Source of the DNA: Trileptium ribeirensis
Lineage: Eukaryota > Nematoda > Enoplea > Enoplida > Thoracostomopsidae
Direction: 5' to 3'
Length of the DNA: 64,000 nt
Assembly (NCBI GenBank): GCA_030248225.1
Contig: JASANE010011740.1
Location: 1-64,000, forward strand
Part shown: positions 53,401-55,708 of the stretch, piece after piece
Position numbering within the stretch: position 1 is the stretch's first letter
Layout of the letters: each line of letters starts with the position of its first letter
Program-made: the position numbers and the translations under genes
Notes under the pieces: generated by a model
What the model was told of the DNA's origin: nothing
The model's input: only the letters and a program-made list of their open reading frames with translations
The model's database searches: none

Positions 53401-54960
53401 CTAATAGACCAAACTATTCAAAAGCTATTATAACAACAACATAAACACGAATCTTTGTTGATAATGTTGCTTTTGAATATGGGCTGTCTATCGTAGGCTG
53501 GCGATGATAGAATATATCAGATATGCAAATTATAAGGACCAGTTAGAGTGTCCAAAGTGATGCAAATCATCCTCAAGCAATCGCTGACGGTCATCATCCT
53601 CAAACTATAGTAACAACAGCGATACCTACACGATTTTGAGAGAAAATTGGTTATCTTTGATTTTTTTGTTCAGTACCTAGACGTTGTAATCGGCTAAAGA
53701 TATTAGGCCTACAGTTGCAATAGCTCAGGGTCACCAGTACTGTGAATATCTTTATCAAATCACTTTAGCGGTTACCATGTTACGGATGGAACTAACAGTA
53801 TTCAACTTGATTTTCGTCTTAAACTTGGAGCTGATTAACCCAGACACATGGAAAGGAAATATACAAATAAATGGTTTTAACAATATGTGTCGATGGTTAA
53901 AATGGGTTATATATAGTAAAAAATAGAGATCCGCCCTTCCAATCCAGTAACACTGCAACAAATAAACATGGTGATATTTAATGAAAAATTTACAGCTATT
54001 GGACTCTAATGTGGAACATATTATACAATTTTTGATGTATATTGTTTGGAGTAGTATCTGTCGAAATCTGTTAATTCACAGCCTACAATTCGAAAAAACG
54101 TGTATGTGACCACCTTTGAGTTCAGGAAATAGAGGGGTGAAACCTACCTTTTTCAGAATTAAAGGGCAGTACTGTGGACAACCCCATAGGTAATAATATA
54201 TATTATTTCTATAATGGCACATTTTCCTTTTCTAAGTCCGAACTTACTATCTTGTCGTGTGACCGCATAACTCAGTCTGTGCGAGGCATTTGACATTGGG
54301 TGGTTCTACGAGAACTACGAAAGTCAGTGTCGGGTACCCGGGTAGTTTAGTCGGGTCGGGTAACCGGGTAGCGATTAACTACCCGATGCCAATGCCTACA
54401 GTTGCCGCCAACTAAGCTTTTTTAAGCATTGTATGACAAGTAATGTGAAATCAGCCATATGCCAATCTTGCCATACGCATAACTGGTAGCTGCCACTTTA
54501 AAGTAATAGCAAATAGTTCACGAATCGTTTCGTATTTTTTCATTAATGATTTTTGTTCTCCCTGTATCTGTAATTGAAGTGTTATTATGGACTCTTACAG
54601 TACCACTGTAATGTATTGTGTATCTATAGGCGTGGAATGTGCATCGGCGTAGGTGGCAGGTTGTCAAATTATTTTGTGCGTTTTTCGATAGACTTTTCGT
54701 AATTTCTTCTGCCATTTACCAATTTTACCTGAGTTTTTGCCAATTTTCGCTAATGTTTTCTGCGCACGGGGGCTGCAAGGAGGAGGGGGTAAATGCAGTG
54801 GGAGAGGGGTCCAACACTTAGGAGGTAACCACCTATCTCCCTATTGACAGCTAAGATATTTACTTCAAACTAATTTTGTGTTATTGTTTCAGTTCCAAGT
54901 ATGGTGCCTCCGAAGATCGCTTCTTTCTCTGAGTGGAGATTGTATAATGATTTTGTATAA
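11372..54960 (+). CDS. ELP1: ELP1/IKAP, Elongator complex scaffold, C-terminal part (12 exons)
   Basis: ELP1 is the largest Elongator subunit. It scaffolds the Elp3 catalytic core that places cm5-type modifications on wobble uridine of tRNAs in the cytoplasm. The 12 exons join in phase (1278 nt, 425 residues plus stop) at 11372-11495, 18055-18152, 25059-25260, 28210-28271, 32061-32123, 34090-34270, 37274-37370, 40273-40403, 50543-50686, 50755-50801, 52902-52962 and 54893-54960. Landmarks match vertebrate ELP1 in order: DPKEYLPFLN, YLKRF, ECLDLV, the alpha-solenoid repeats, the basic REKQRKKSEKKR segment, GSPYEDLALLE, and a VPPK...SEWRLY ending. The WD40 half and the first solenoid exons are not found here and probably lie upstream. 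Introns are 68 bp to 10.1 kb and loaded with elements. The assignment is firm for exons 1-8 and 12, and weaker for 9-11. Confidence 0.93.
11496..12447. other. ELP1 intron, left part
   Basis: Non-coding. At about 12,110-12,245 there are two to three degenerate copies of a unit of about 64 bp built around GATAAAGCCAATTTGAA. Otherwise nothing is recognised. Confidence 0.5.
12448..14123. mobile_element. 1.68-kb non-autonomous TIR element with G-rich motif
   Basis: The ends are inverted repeats: GGGTCATTTCACGAAACCATG at the left, and its complement with one mismatch ending at 14,123, with about 22 bp matching. The 4-bp word ATCT flanks both sides (12444-12447 and 14124-14127), consistent with a target-site duplication. 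No ORF looks like a transposase, so it is probably a non-autonomous DNA element. It carries the G-rich minisatellite and several isolated copies of the same motif. The superfamily is not recognised. Confidence 0.75.
12968..13126. repeat. G-rich minisatellite, GGTCGGGGGGGCTACACCTCA
   Basis: About six tandem units of 21-26 bp that vary mainly in the length of the G run (6 to about 16 G). Single copies of the core GGTCG(n)GCTAC recur at about 13,386-13,425 (two), 13,541-13,556 and 13,743-13,758. One inverted copy lies at about 14,077-14,094 beside the right TIR. Runs of this kind can fold into G-quadruplexes on the plus strand. Confidence 0.9.
14124..14930. other. ELP1 intron, nothing recognised
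   Basis: AT-rich sequence without a supported feature. Confidence 0.4.
14940..15960. repeat. Three diverged copies of a 200-300 bp unit
   Basis: The string of words GAGGTCAAAATG, then CACGGA-CAAGGTTATTTTTATC, then TTTATTTCATAGTAAAATGA, then TTCTGGAGTTATGG recurs three times (about 15,070-15,250, 15,275-15,445 and 15,630-15,820). The block opens with TGTGTGTGTGCGATCG followed by AACTCGGGAACGACTTAACC, a style seen at the start of many invertebrate interspersed repeats. A similarly opened element lies at 36.2 kb. It is probably an internally duplicated non-autonomous element. Confidence 0.7.
15961..18054. other. ELP1 intron, nothing recognised
   Basis: Non-coding. A short stretch with CGCCCCCCTGACAAAATCC near 17,440 recalls the GC-rich elements described at 39-41 kb and 51/59 kb, but no ends are visible. 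Confidence 0.4.
18055..18152 (+). CDS. ELP1: ELP1 exon 2 of window
   Basis: Acceptor GGCAG/GC and donor AAG/GTTAGA. It encodes NDHFDECLDLVAKHSLYKDA, the helix pair after the YLKR motif, ending in SVQFK. It ends in phase 0. Confidence 0.93.
18153..20927. other. ELP1 intron, nothing recognised
   Basis: AT-rich sequence. A 15-bp word (CAAGCACTGTCATCA) is tandemly doubled at about 19,494-19,530. No gene is supported. Confidence 0.4.
20928..21125 (+). repeat. Two related GC-rich modules
   Basis: Two modules of about 55 bp, at 20,930-20,985 and 21,070-21,125, share GGCCG-GT-TG, a central -GATAC-T- block, CCTTATC-GTC and a C-rich end. They stand out from the AT-rich sequence around them. They may be sub-repeats of an LTR or another element. 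I cannot identify them, and neither folds as a tRNA cloverleaf by eye. Confidence 0.4.
21680..22060. other. GC-richer block of unknown origin
   Basis: This block of about 380 bp has a base composition unlike the flanks and short overlapping frames on both strands, none recognisable. It is bounded on the right by the extremely AT-rich tract. It may be part of a decayed element. Confidence 0.3.
22065..22610. repeat. Extremely AT-rich tract
   Basis: About 540 bp made almost only of A and T. Words such as TTAATATTAA, TATTTATTAAGTA and AATATAT are shuffled without a fixed period. Confidence 0.85.
22611..25058. other. ELP1 intron with a GC-richer block
   Basis: Mostly unrecognised. A pair of related words, AAATTCCTTCCAG-AA-TTTG, occurs at about 23,600 and 23,760. 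From about 24,060 to 24,440 the sequence is GC-richer and open for 87-95 codons on both strands, but no domain is visible. It may be an element fragment. Confidence 0.35.
25059..25260 (+). CDS. ELP1: ELP1 exon 3 of window
   Basis: Acceptor CATTCTAG/CAAATA and donor GCCA/GTAAGT. It encodes a 67-residue solenoid piece: QISKKFGEFL, then AELYDQAFDAYVKANDWQGA, then TMNQTDEDIRHVATQLA. The pattern of a repeated helix pair with W in the second helix matches ELP1. Confidence 0.93.
25342..25915 (+). CDS. Unrecognised 190-codon ORF inside ELP1 intron
   Basis: The frame is open from 25,342 to a TGA after 25,915. The first ATG gives MDYYEIYLFDSKTDD, and the rest is rich in aromatic residues (WPPSDPTHF, NGLWFDELDF, YFGRALRAK), with a hydrophobic tail. 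The N-terminal part is acidic (TEDVGTNSEDSFLSDG), a composition seen at the N-terminus of some DNA transposases, but no catalytic motif is visible. It lies 80 bp after ELP1 exon 3. It could be a transposase fragment or chance. Confidence 0.3.
26121..27426. mobile_element. Foldback-type element with about 120-bp inverted ends
   Basis: The left end starts TGCAGCTTTCACAG. The right end at 27,426 is its complement, and about 120 bp of the two ends match almost completely. TTA flanks both sides (26118-26120 and 27427-27429), as expected for a 3-bp target duplication. The left arm continues into an array of short palindromic units. There is no transposase. Long inverted ends plus internal short repeats resemble foldback elements, and a TTA target is typical of PIF/Harbinger-type insertion, but the superfamily is unproven. 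Confidence 0.75.
26150..26655. repeat. Array of about 33-bp degenerate palindromic units
   Basis: About fifteen units of the form CTGTAAGAGA-(A/T)n-TCTCTTA-AGC. Each is itself a short inverted repeat (AAGAGA...TCTCTT), and units are separated by GCTG/CAGC. Copies are quite diverged. Two further units lie in the right arm of the foldback element (27,305-27,385). Confidence 0.8.
27430..27845. repeat. Diverged direct repeats next to foldback element
   Basis: Two to three diverged copies of about 150 bp share ATAAGTTA-GATGTTAT, then TGCAG-T-GTA-GAATAATTCAGT, then TTTTTCTGTT-TG-TGA, then TATTAAGAT. The first also occurs just left of the foldback element (26,045-26,120). The element may therefore have inserted into this older repeat. 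Confidence 0.5.
27845..28028. mobile_element. MITE rich in CTCGCTCG
   Basis: The left end ATACTCGCCAAAAATAACTG and the right end CAGTCATTTCTGGCGCATACTG are imperfect inverted repeats followed by TA. Inside lies a hairpin of CGAGCGAGC/GCTCGCTCG words around a core TTTATTTATT. A related copy occurs in each palindrome arm (about 51,988-52,153 and 59,017-59,175). Confidence 0.6.
28210..28271 (+). CDS. ELP1: ELP1 exon 4 of window
   Basis: Acceptor TTTCAG/GA and donor AAG/GTACGA. This short exon encodes KQQDLGNYVVAAYILLEYAK, the next solenoid helix pair. The first two bases complete an Arg codon begun in exon 3. Confidence 0.9.
28272..29528. other. ELP1 intron
   Basis: Mostly unrecognised. At 29,171-29,410 the minus strand is open for 79 codons and contains a stretch of higher GC. 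It may be the remnant of an element. Confidence 0.35.
29529..29796. mobile_element. Tc1/mariner-type MITE, copy 1
   Basis: A perfect-ended 268-bp element: CAGTTACAATCAGAATTAAGTG at the left with its complement at the right, flanked by TA on both sides. Tc1/mariner elements insert at TA and have CAGT-starting ends. The interior is built from ATCGAACGAA/TTCGTTTAA words forming one large imperfect hairpin, with no ORF. Confidence 0.85.
29800..31335. other. ELP1 intron
   Basis: Non-coding. A short GC-richer stretch at about 29,830-30,010 is probably an element fragment. Otherwise nothing is recognised. Confidence 0.4.
31336..31656. mobile_element. Tc1/mariner-type MITE, copy 2
   Basis: The same family as the element at 29.5 kb: the left end CAGTTACAATCAAAATTATG follows TA, and the right end reads CACTAAATTCTGATTTATAACTG. 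It is more diverged and longer. The interior has TCGTTTAA/TTAAACG words. Confidence 0.75.
31697..31822. mobile_element. 126-bp MITE flanked by TA
   Basis: The left end CAGTCAATGCCAGACATAAC and right end TTTCGGACAGGCACTG are imperfect inverted repeats, each adjoining TA. It is probably a short Tc1/mariner-type derivative. Confidence 0.6.
32061..32123 (+). CDS. ELP1: ELP1 exon 5 of window
   Basis: Acceptor GTTCAAG/GATTTG and donor AAG/GTATGC. A 21-codon phase-0 exon encoding DLDACITTLIAGGMWKDAIV, corresponding to the solenoid helix with the conserved W-[KE]-[DE]-A motif. Confidence 0.9.
32621..32797. mobile_element. Hairpin MITE with 55-60 bp inverted arms
   Basis: The arm 32,621-32,680 (GCGGTGATAACAATGC...GAGCATGTCGCAAGAGG) is mirrored by 32,742-32,797, with about 60 bp of loop between. 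No ORF. The family is not recognised. Confidence 0.75.
32798..34089. other. ELP1 intron
   Basis: Non-coding. The 94-codon frame at 33,267-33,551 (plus) has no recognisable domain and I do not call it. Confidence 0.4.
34090..34270 (+). CDS. ELP1: ELP1 exon 6 of window
   Basis: Acceptor ATACAG/ATAGAAC and donor ACACAG/GTAATC. It encodes the long helical segment ending in FVTYKNRLLEVRRNKRDRFE. Its spacing from exon 5's W motif to the YKNRLLEVR motif equals that of vertebrate ELP1, so no exon is missing here. Confidence 0.92.
35264..35488. mobile_element. MITE with TTCGTTTATAAACGAA hairpins
   Basis: The left end CAGGGACAAAAATAAGTGCA and the right end TGCATTTTTTGTCCGTG are inverted repeats. The interior is three to four copies of ACGTTCGTTTATAAACG, itself palindromic. 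It is similar in style to the Tc1/mariner-type MITEs nearby. Confidence 0.6.
35489..36200. other. ELP1 intron
   Basis: Non-coding. The word AATGTTATCCACAACCT is tandemly repeated at about 35,748-35,790. Nothing else is recognised. Confidence 0.4.
36205..36980. mobile_element. Interspersed element with internal 177-bp duplication
   Basis: It opens with GAGCGAGCGAGCGAAGCG and a TCTGTGTGTGTCTGTGTG tract, followed by a GGATCTCGATAACGG-type sequence. It closes with CTCGCAAGCGAGC. Inside, 36,629-36,770 and 36,806-36,930 are two copies of the same unit about 177 bp apart (GGGGTTTTCTGGGC-GA in both). Frames up to 114 codons run through the unit on both strands but look like by-products of the repeat. 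Confidence 0.6.
37274..37370 (+). CDS. ELP1: ELP1 exon 7 of window
   Basis: Acceptor TTTCTAG/GAGGC and donor AGCAG/GTAATT. It encodes the low-complexity Ser/Thr-rich linker (EIYSEVTTATLSSAKSGTSK) that precedes the basic region. This linker is disordered and phospho-rich in the family. It ends in phase 2. Confidence 0.85.
37371..37998. other. ELP1 intron
   Basis: Non-coding, with a GC-rich strip (CCCCACCCCTCCCCC) near 37,670. Nothing else is recognised. Confidence 0.4.
37999..38256. mobile_element. TA-flanked MITE
   Basis: The left end CAGTCCGTGCCATAAATAAG and right end TCATTTCTGGCAGGGACTG are inverted repeats, each next to TA. 258 bp, no ORF of its own. Confidence 0.7.
38433..38769. mobile_element. 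Tc1/mariner-type MITE, copy 3
   Basis: The right end (CACTTAATTCTGATTGTAACTG followed by TA) matches copies 1 and 2. The left end reads CTGTTGCAATCGGAATCAAG after TA. The interior again has ATCGAACGAA and TCGTTTAA words forming a long hairpin. Confidence 0.75.
38770..40272. other. ELP1 intron
   Basis: Mostly unrecognised. At 39,384 an end-like CTGGGCTCTCCAAATTGGGG matches the end of the GC-rich elements at 51 and 59 kb, but no second end is seen. A 70-bp GC-rich patch lies at about 39,915-39,985. Confidence 0.4.
40273..40403 (+). CDS. ELP1: ELP1 exon 8 of window, basic region
   Basis: Acceptor GTTTCAG/CCTATC and donor CAAAG/GTATG. It encodes SREKQRKKSEKKRVSLKPGS followed by PYEDLALLEQL. The Lys/Arg block is the NLS/tRNA-binding segment known for the family. 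The GSP-EDLALLE motif is strongly conserved. It ends with one base of a codon. Confidence 0.95.
40797..41033. mobile_element. GC-rich non-autonomous element (GCCGGGGG/CCCCCTGCC words)
   Basis: Ends CTGGCCACTCC and GGCTAGCCAG are short imperfect inverted repeats. The interior consists of GGGG-CC blocks alternating with -TTTTGCCG- words. It resembles the elements at 51,329-51,721 and 59,438-59,857. Confidence 0.5.
41474..41611 (-). CDS. Conserved 45-codon frame in terminal repeat
   Basis: The frame starts MDNTSFDGFSEQNDEITIDD and ends PLLQLH. The same frame opens the other two repeat copies (ATG at 49,717 on minus and 61,404 on plus), with mostly conservative changes. All three keep GIIMF and CTGP. 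It may be the N-terminus of an element protein or a short leader frame. No domain is recognised. Confidence 0.45.
   Translation of the reverse strand: MDNTSFDGFSEQNDEITIDDNTNEPTNKGIIMFSTDCTGPLLQLH
41492..41807 (-). repeat. Terminal direct repeat of Penelope-like element, distal copy
   Basis: About 316 bp (GGTCCAGTACAAT ... GGTGGAAAATTAAGA) repeated in the same orientation at 49,598-49,918. Such direct repeats (pseudo-LTRs) arise from tandem partial insertion and are typical of Penelope-like elements. I looked for a hammerhead core and did not find one. Confidence 0.8.
41808..44361. other. Non-coding 3' part of the Penelope-like unit
   Basis: AT-rich, no frame recognised. It contains the 75-bp tandem duplication at 43.1-43.2 kb. 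It may include host or other element sequence. Confidence 0.4.
43096..43245. repeat. 75-bp tandem duplication
   Basis: Two practically identical copies begin with ATTGAATAATTAAATAAACT at 43,096 and 43,171. The near identity implies a recent event. Confidence 0.9.
44362..44898 (-). CDS. FP/ORF1-like protein of the retroelement
   Basis: 178 codons from a true ATG. The middle contains IDLDISTMHRIRTRFQPNPI, VVSFVRKDT, then a long basic stretch and LCKKELSKYG...LESKGALQFE. The layout (MHRI--R---PNPIVV-FV followed by a helical basic segment and a small beta tail) resembles the FP25K-type domain found in ORF1-like proteins of several animal retroelements, where it is thought to bind nucleic acid. 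It lies 1.1 kb downstream of the RT C-terminus on the same strand and inside the direct repeats. The frame is intact while the RT frames are broken. It might belong to a different, nested element. Confidence 0.45.
   Translation of the reverse strand: MLTNSYYSFSKKVNFLYLQQQINNTDNTESDLLLRKKVLDIFTVITSAPNITNIIDLDISTMHRIRTRFQPNPIVVSFVRKDTATNITRNAFHLETLNIERRSNNKTTIRVRAQHEPKKQKIIRYLHLCKKELSKYGVTVKVLESKGALQFENDCFTLGKFPKNWYKNYHIPKFYFKE
45318..45338. repeat. Perfect 10-bp-arm hairpin
   Basis: CCATTATCTT then G then AAGATAATGG. Its short perfect arms are isolated in AT-rich sequence. Function unknown. Confidence 0.7.
45572..45865 (-). pseudogene. Open segment between RT and FP-like ORF
   Basis: About 97 codons are open without an obvious start. 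They include HSRKRTATCYPQDDNDASSS, then QHEYQNIVLDAVQERIKQL. In a neighbouring frame the end reads TARRLHDIDDINARTLNFM, so a frameshift may lie near 45,640. It is probably the N-terminal part of the same accessory ORF as 44362-44898, but unproven. Confidence 0.3.
46025..46640 (-). pseudogene. RT core end and C-terminal part of Penelope-like element
   Basis: Contains RYAFRYIDDLTVINDSNVF (the catalytic YIDD) at about 46,480-46,520. The typical PLE stretch DICLYDKRQDFEFEIFNFPH follows, then a thumb-like QLIRYAKMNAKFTHF segment. GIPMGTDAAP (the B motif) at about 46,615-46,645 is in another frame, because a T run at about 46,613 is one base short. The frame ends at 46,025. Confidence 0.8.
46602..46799 (-). 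pseudogene. RT segment upstream of motif B
   Basis: The frame reads FRTYTKTKHPNRHFLTKNDI, then SCLANRFLNK, and must shift at about 46,650 to reach the IGIPMGT motif. Further upstream (46,800-47,200) RT palm motif A sequence (NTYDF, LDTTKHTEIINNLE) is split between frames. Confidence 0.6.
47215..47405 (-). pseudogene. RT N-terminal segment c (left arm)
   Basis: After a frameshift near the end of the preceding segment, the frame reads ELKSNFVITTTDKACQNYAF, then QVLKELDTTVNNNIH and a stop. It equals the right-arm copy at 63723-63869. The TTDK-type motif marks the start of the RT fingers in Penelope-like elements. Confidence 0.65.
47349..47720 (-). pseudogene. RT N-terminal segment b (left arm)
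   Basis: Contains VYIDKHYGHIITGKLSIVYN, then SKLRKLFETGPKFR, then NWGNLLILRFKNKL. The HGH-ITG-L-I...LR-LF--GPK-R pattern is typical of the region before the RT palm in Penelope-like elements. One residue differs from the right-arm copy (F versus C in the TFDV stretch). Both its ends require frameshifts, and both arms share them. Confidence 0.75.
47721..48375 (-). pseudogene. RT N-terminal segment a (left arm)
   Basis: The frame 48059-48322 contains TNEDYYFNLLNNYNYKLFKQ then a basic linker (KKRQKGKGRGR). It continues after a stop as YINNP, KLWKYLRPE and FKYNVPISSKFFNYRQIAFD. It connects the GIY-YIG domain to the RT. Confidence 0.65.
48376..49032 (-). pseudogene. GIY-YIG endonuclease domain (left arm, damaged)
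   Basis: The minus strand reads NITYLISCHNCGIQYVGETA followed by RRLKDRFREHRNAI. This is the GIY-YIG nuclease core with a CxxC between the two halves, the catalytic Arg in KDRFREH and a His/Cys-rich context. A frameshift near 48,660 separates it from its upstream Cys-rich part. Unlike the right-arm copy, it keeps the reading SREAFWIL after the domain. Confidence 0.75.
49598..49918 (-). repeat. Terminal direct repeat of Penelope-like element, proximal copy
   Basis: The same sequence as 41,492-41,807, and inverted at 61,204-61,523 in the right arm. The ATG at 49,717 opens the MDNTNFDGFSDKNNKITIDH frame. Confidence 0.8.
50543..50686 (+). CDS. ELP1: ELP1 exon 9 of window
   Basis: Acceptor ACTTAG/TGGAAG and donor CATG/GTAATG. 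With this acceptor the phase from exon 8 is kept, and the frame reads VEDIQSEKIQ...YYLQSQLSKVSSMITDSIAII. It corresponds to the LQ...SLPEIW segment of the C-terminal dimerisation region. The more upstream AG at 50533-50534 would put a TAG two codons in. The residue at the expected Trp is Arg (CGG); the inverted copy at 60.5 kb has TGG there. Homology is moderate, so confidence is lower than for exons 1-8. Confidence 0.75.
50755..50801 (+). CDS. ELP1: ELP1 exon 10 of window (small, predicted from phase)
   Basis: Acceptor GTTTCAG/CTGC and donor GAG/GTATCC. Its 47 nt encode AAKITVIYKQGLHYDE and are exactly the length needed to bring exon 9 (phase 1) into exon 11 (phase 0). The region is poorly conserved in ELP1, so this rests on splice signals and phase rather than on homology. 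Confidence 0.55.
51329..51721. mobile_element. GC-rich MITE, left-arm copy
   Basis: The right end is complementary to CAGGGCTGTCCAAATCGGGG, and the left end begins near CTGG-TCTCATCGCTGAAAAT. The interior alternates GGGG/CCCC blocks with AAAATTTT. The counterpart at 59,438-59,857 shows better-preserved ends. The CAGGG start suggests an hAT-like family, unproven. Confidence 0.6.
52249..52526. mobile_element. Tc1/mariner-type MITE with ATCGATCGAA interior (left arm)
   Basis: The left end CAGTCGCGGCCAAAAATAAG and right end CACTTAATTCTGGCTGTGAC are imperfect inverted repeats of the Tc1/mariner kind. The interior is a run of AATCGATCGAAATTTCG-like words. Confidence 0.7.
52902..52962 (+). CDS. ELP1: ELP1 exon 11 of window
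   Basis: A polypyrimidine tract then TTCAG/TTATCC, and donor ATAG/GTGAGC. It encodes LSKSTSDRDESDAGGIANKI, a polar linker. The inverted copy at 58202-58262 differs by one base, which supports a constrained exon. Confidence 0.75.
52963..54892. other. ELP1 last intron
   Basis: Non-coding and mirrored in the right arm at 56,277-58,201. A palindromic strip of GGGTACCCGGGTAG and CGGGTAACCGGGTAG words lies at about 54,334-54,395. Confidence 0.5.
54893..54960 (+). CDS. ELP1: ELP1 terminal exon with stop
   Basis: Acceptor TGTTTCAG/TTCC. It encodes VPSMVPPKIASFSEWRLYND, FV and a TAA at 54958-54960. The PPK-I...W pattern matches the ELP1 C-terminus. The stop is only about 0.5 kb from the inner end of the left palindrome arm, so the 3' UTR must run into or across the palindrome centre. 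No canonical AATAAA is seen close by; an ATTAAA lies at about 55,035. Confidence 0.9.
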
Positions 54961-55446
54961 CAGTTTTCGTAACCTAATATTTTAAATAATAGTTAAATGC
55001 TACTGTTTACAAGAGCGTATACAAACAGCACCTAAATTAAATTGGTCCTTTGAACCTTAGTTTTTCAAATTTCTGCTGCAATCATGAGATTTCAATTTTA
55101 AAATTTCCCGTAGAATCTATAACTAAAATATTCCAATTTTCTCTATTTCCTGCGGGAAAGTGCAAGGCTTAGTCTTAGCCCAAAGGTGCAGGCTTAGCCT
55201 TGATTTAAGGCGAAGGCTTAGCGTAGTTTGAAGCATATAGGCTTTTGCACTTATGTATACAAAGGCTTCGTCTTATTTTTAGACTACGCTTAGTCTACGA
55301 CATTGCCTTATTTTAAAACTAGTCTAATAGGGCTTGGTTTAAGGCCTTGGTATAAGATGAGCTCAGTTTAAAGGATTCATTGTAGGTTAAATGGCTTAAC
55401 TTCAGTCTTAAGCTTACTTTCGTACTTATGCTTGGTCTAAGGTTTA
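54961..55446. other. ELP1 3' flank / inner left arm
   Basis: From about 55,160 the sequence is rich in AAGGCTTAG and CTTAGTCTA words, on both strands. It ends where symmetry with the right arm stops. Confidence 0.6.
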
Positions 55447-55708
55447 TATTTAAAGTCTGTTTCCCTATTTCTTATAACTTTTGGAACAGATTCCGGGGGA
55501 ATTTAAGTATTTCATGTTTCTCAATTTATGTAGTTGAATCTGCGATTTTCCCATTTCTCGTGATGCAAAACGAATTTTTTGTTTTCAGCTGTAATTTGGG
55601 AAGTTCCTCTGGCCGAGCTTAGCTTAAAACGAAATAAGATTTATAGTATACCTGACATGAACAAAAGTGTTTAGGGACTTTGACTAAGTCTACGCATTAC
55701 ACCACGCC
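55447..55708. other. Spacer (loop) of the palindrome
   Basis: About 262 bp of sequence that is not mirrored. AT-rich, without a recognisable feature. It would form the loop of a hairpin. Confidence 0.8.

Larger units (their letters stand above)
47107..55446 (+). repeat. Left arm of giant palindrome
   Basis: 8.3 kb that reappears in inverted order at 55,709-64,000. Paired positions add to between about 111,108 and 111,170 throughout, so few net indels separate the arms. It contains ELP1 exons 9-12, part of intron 8, half of the Penelope-like element, one terminal repeat and three small elements. The arm may extend further left, because its partner is cut by the window edge. Confidence 0.95.
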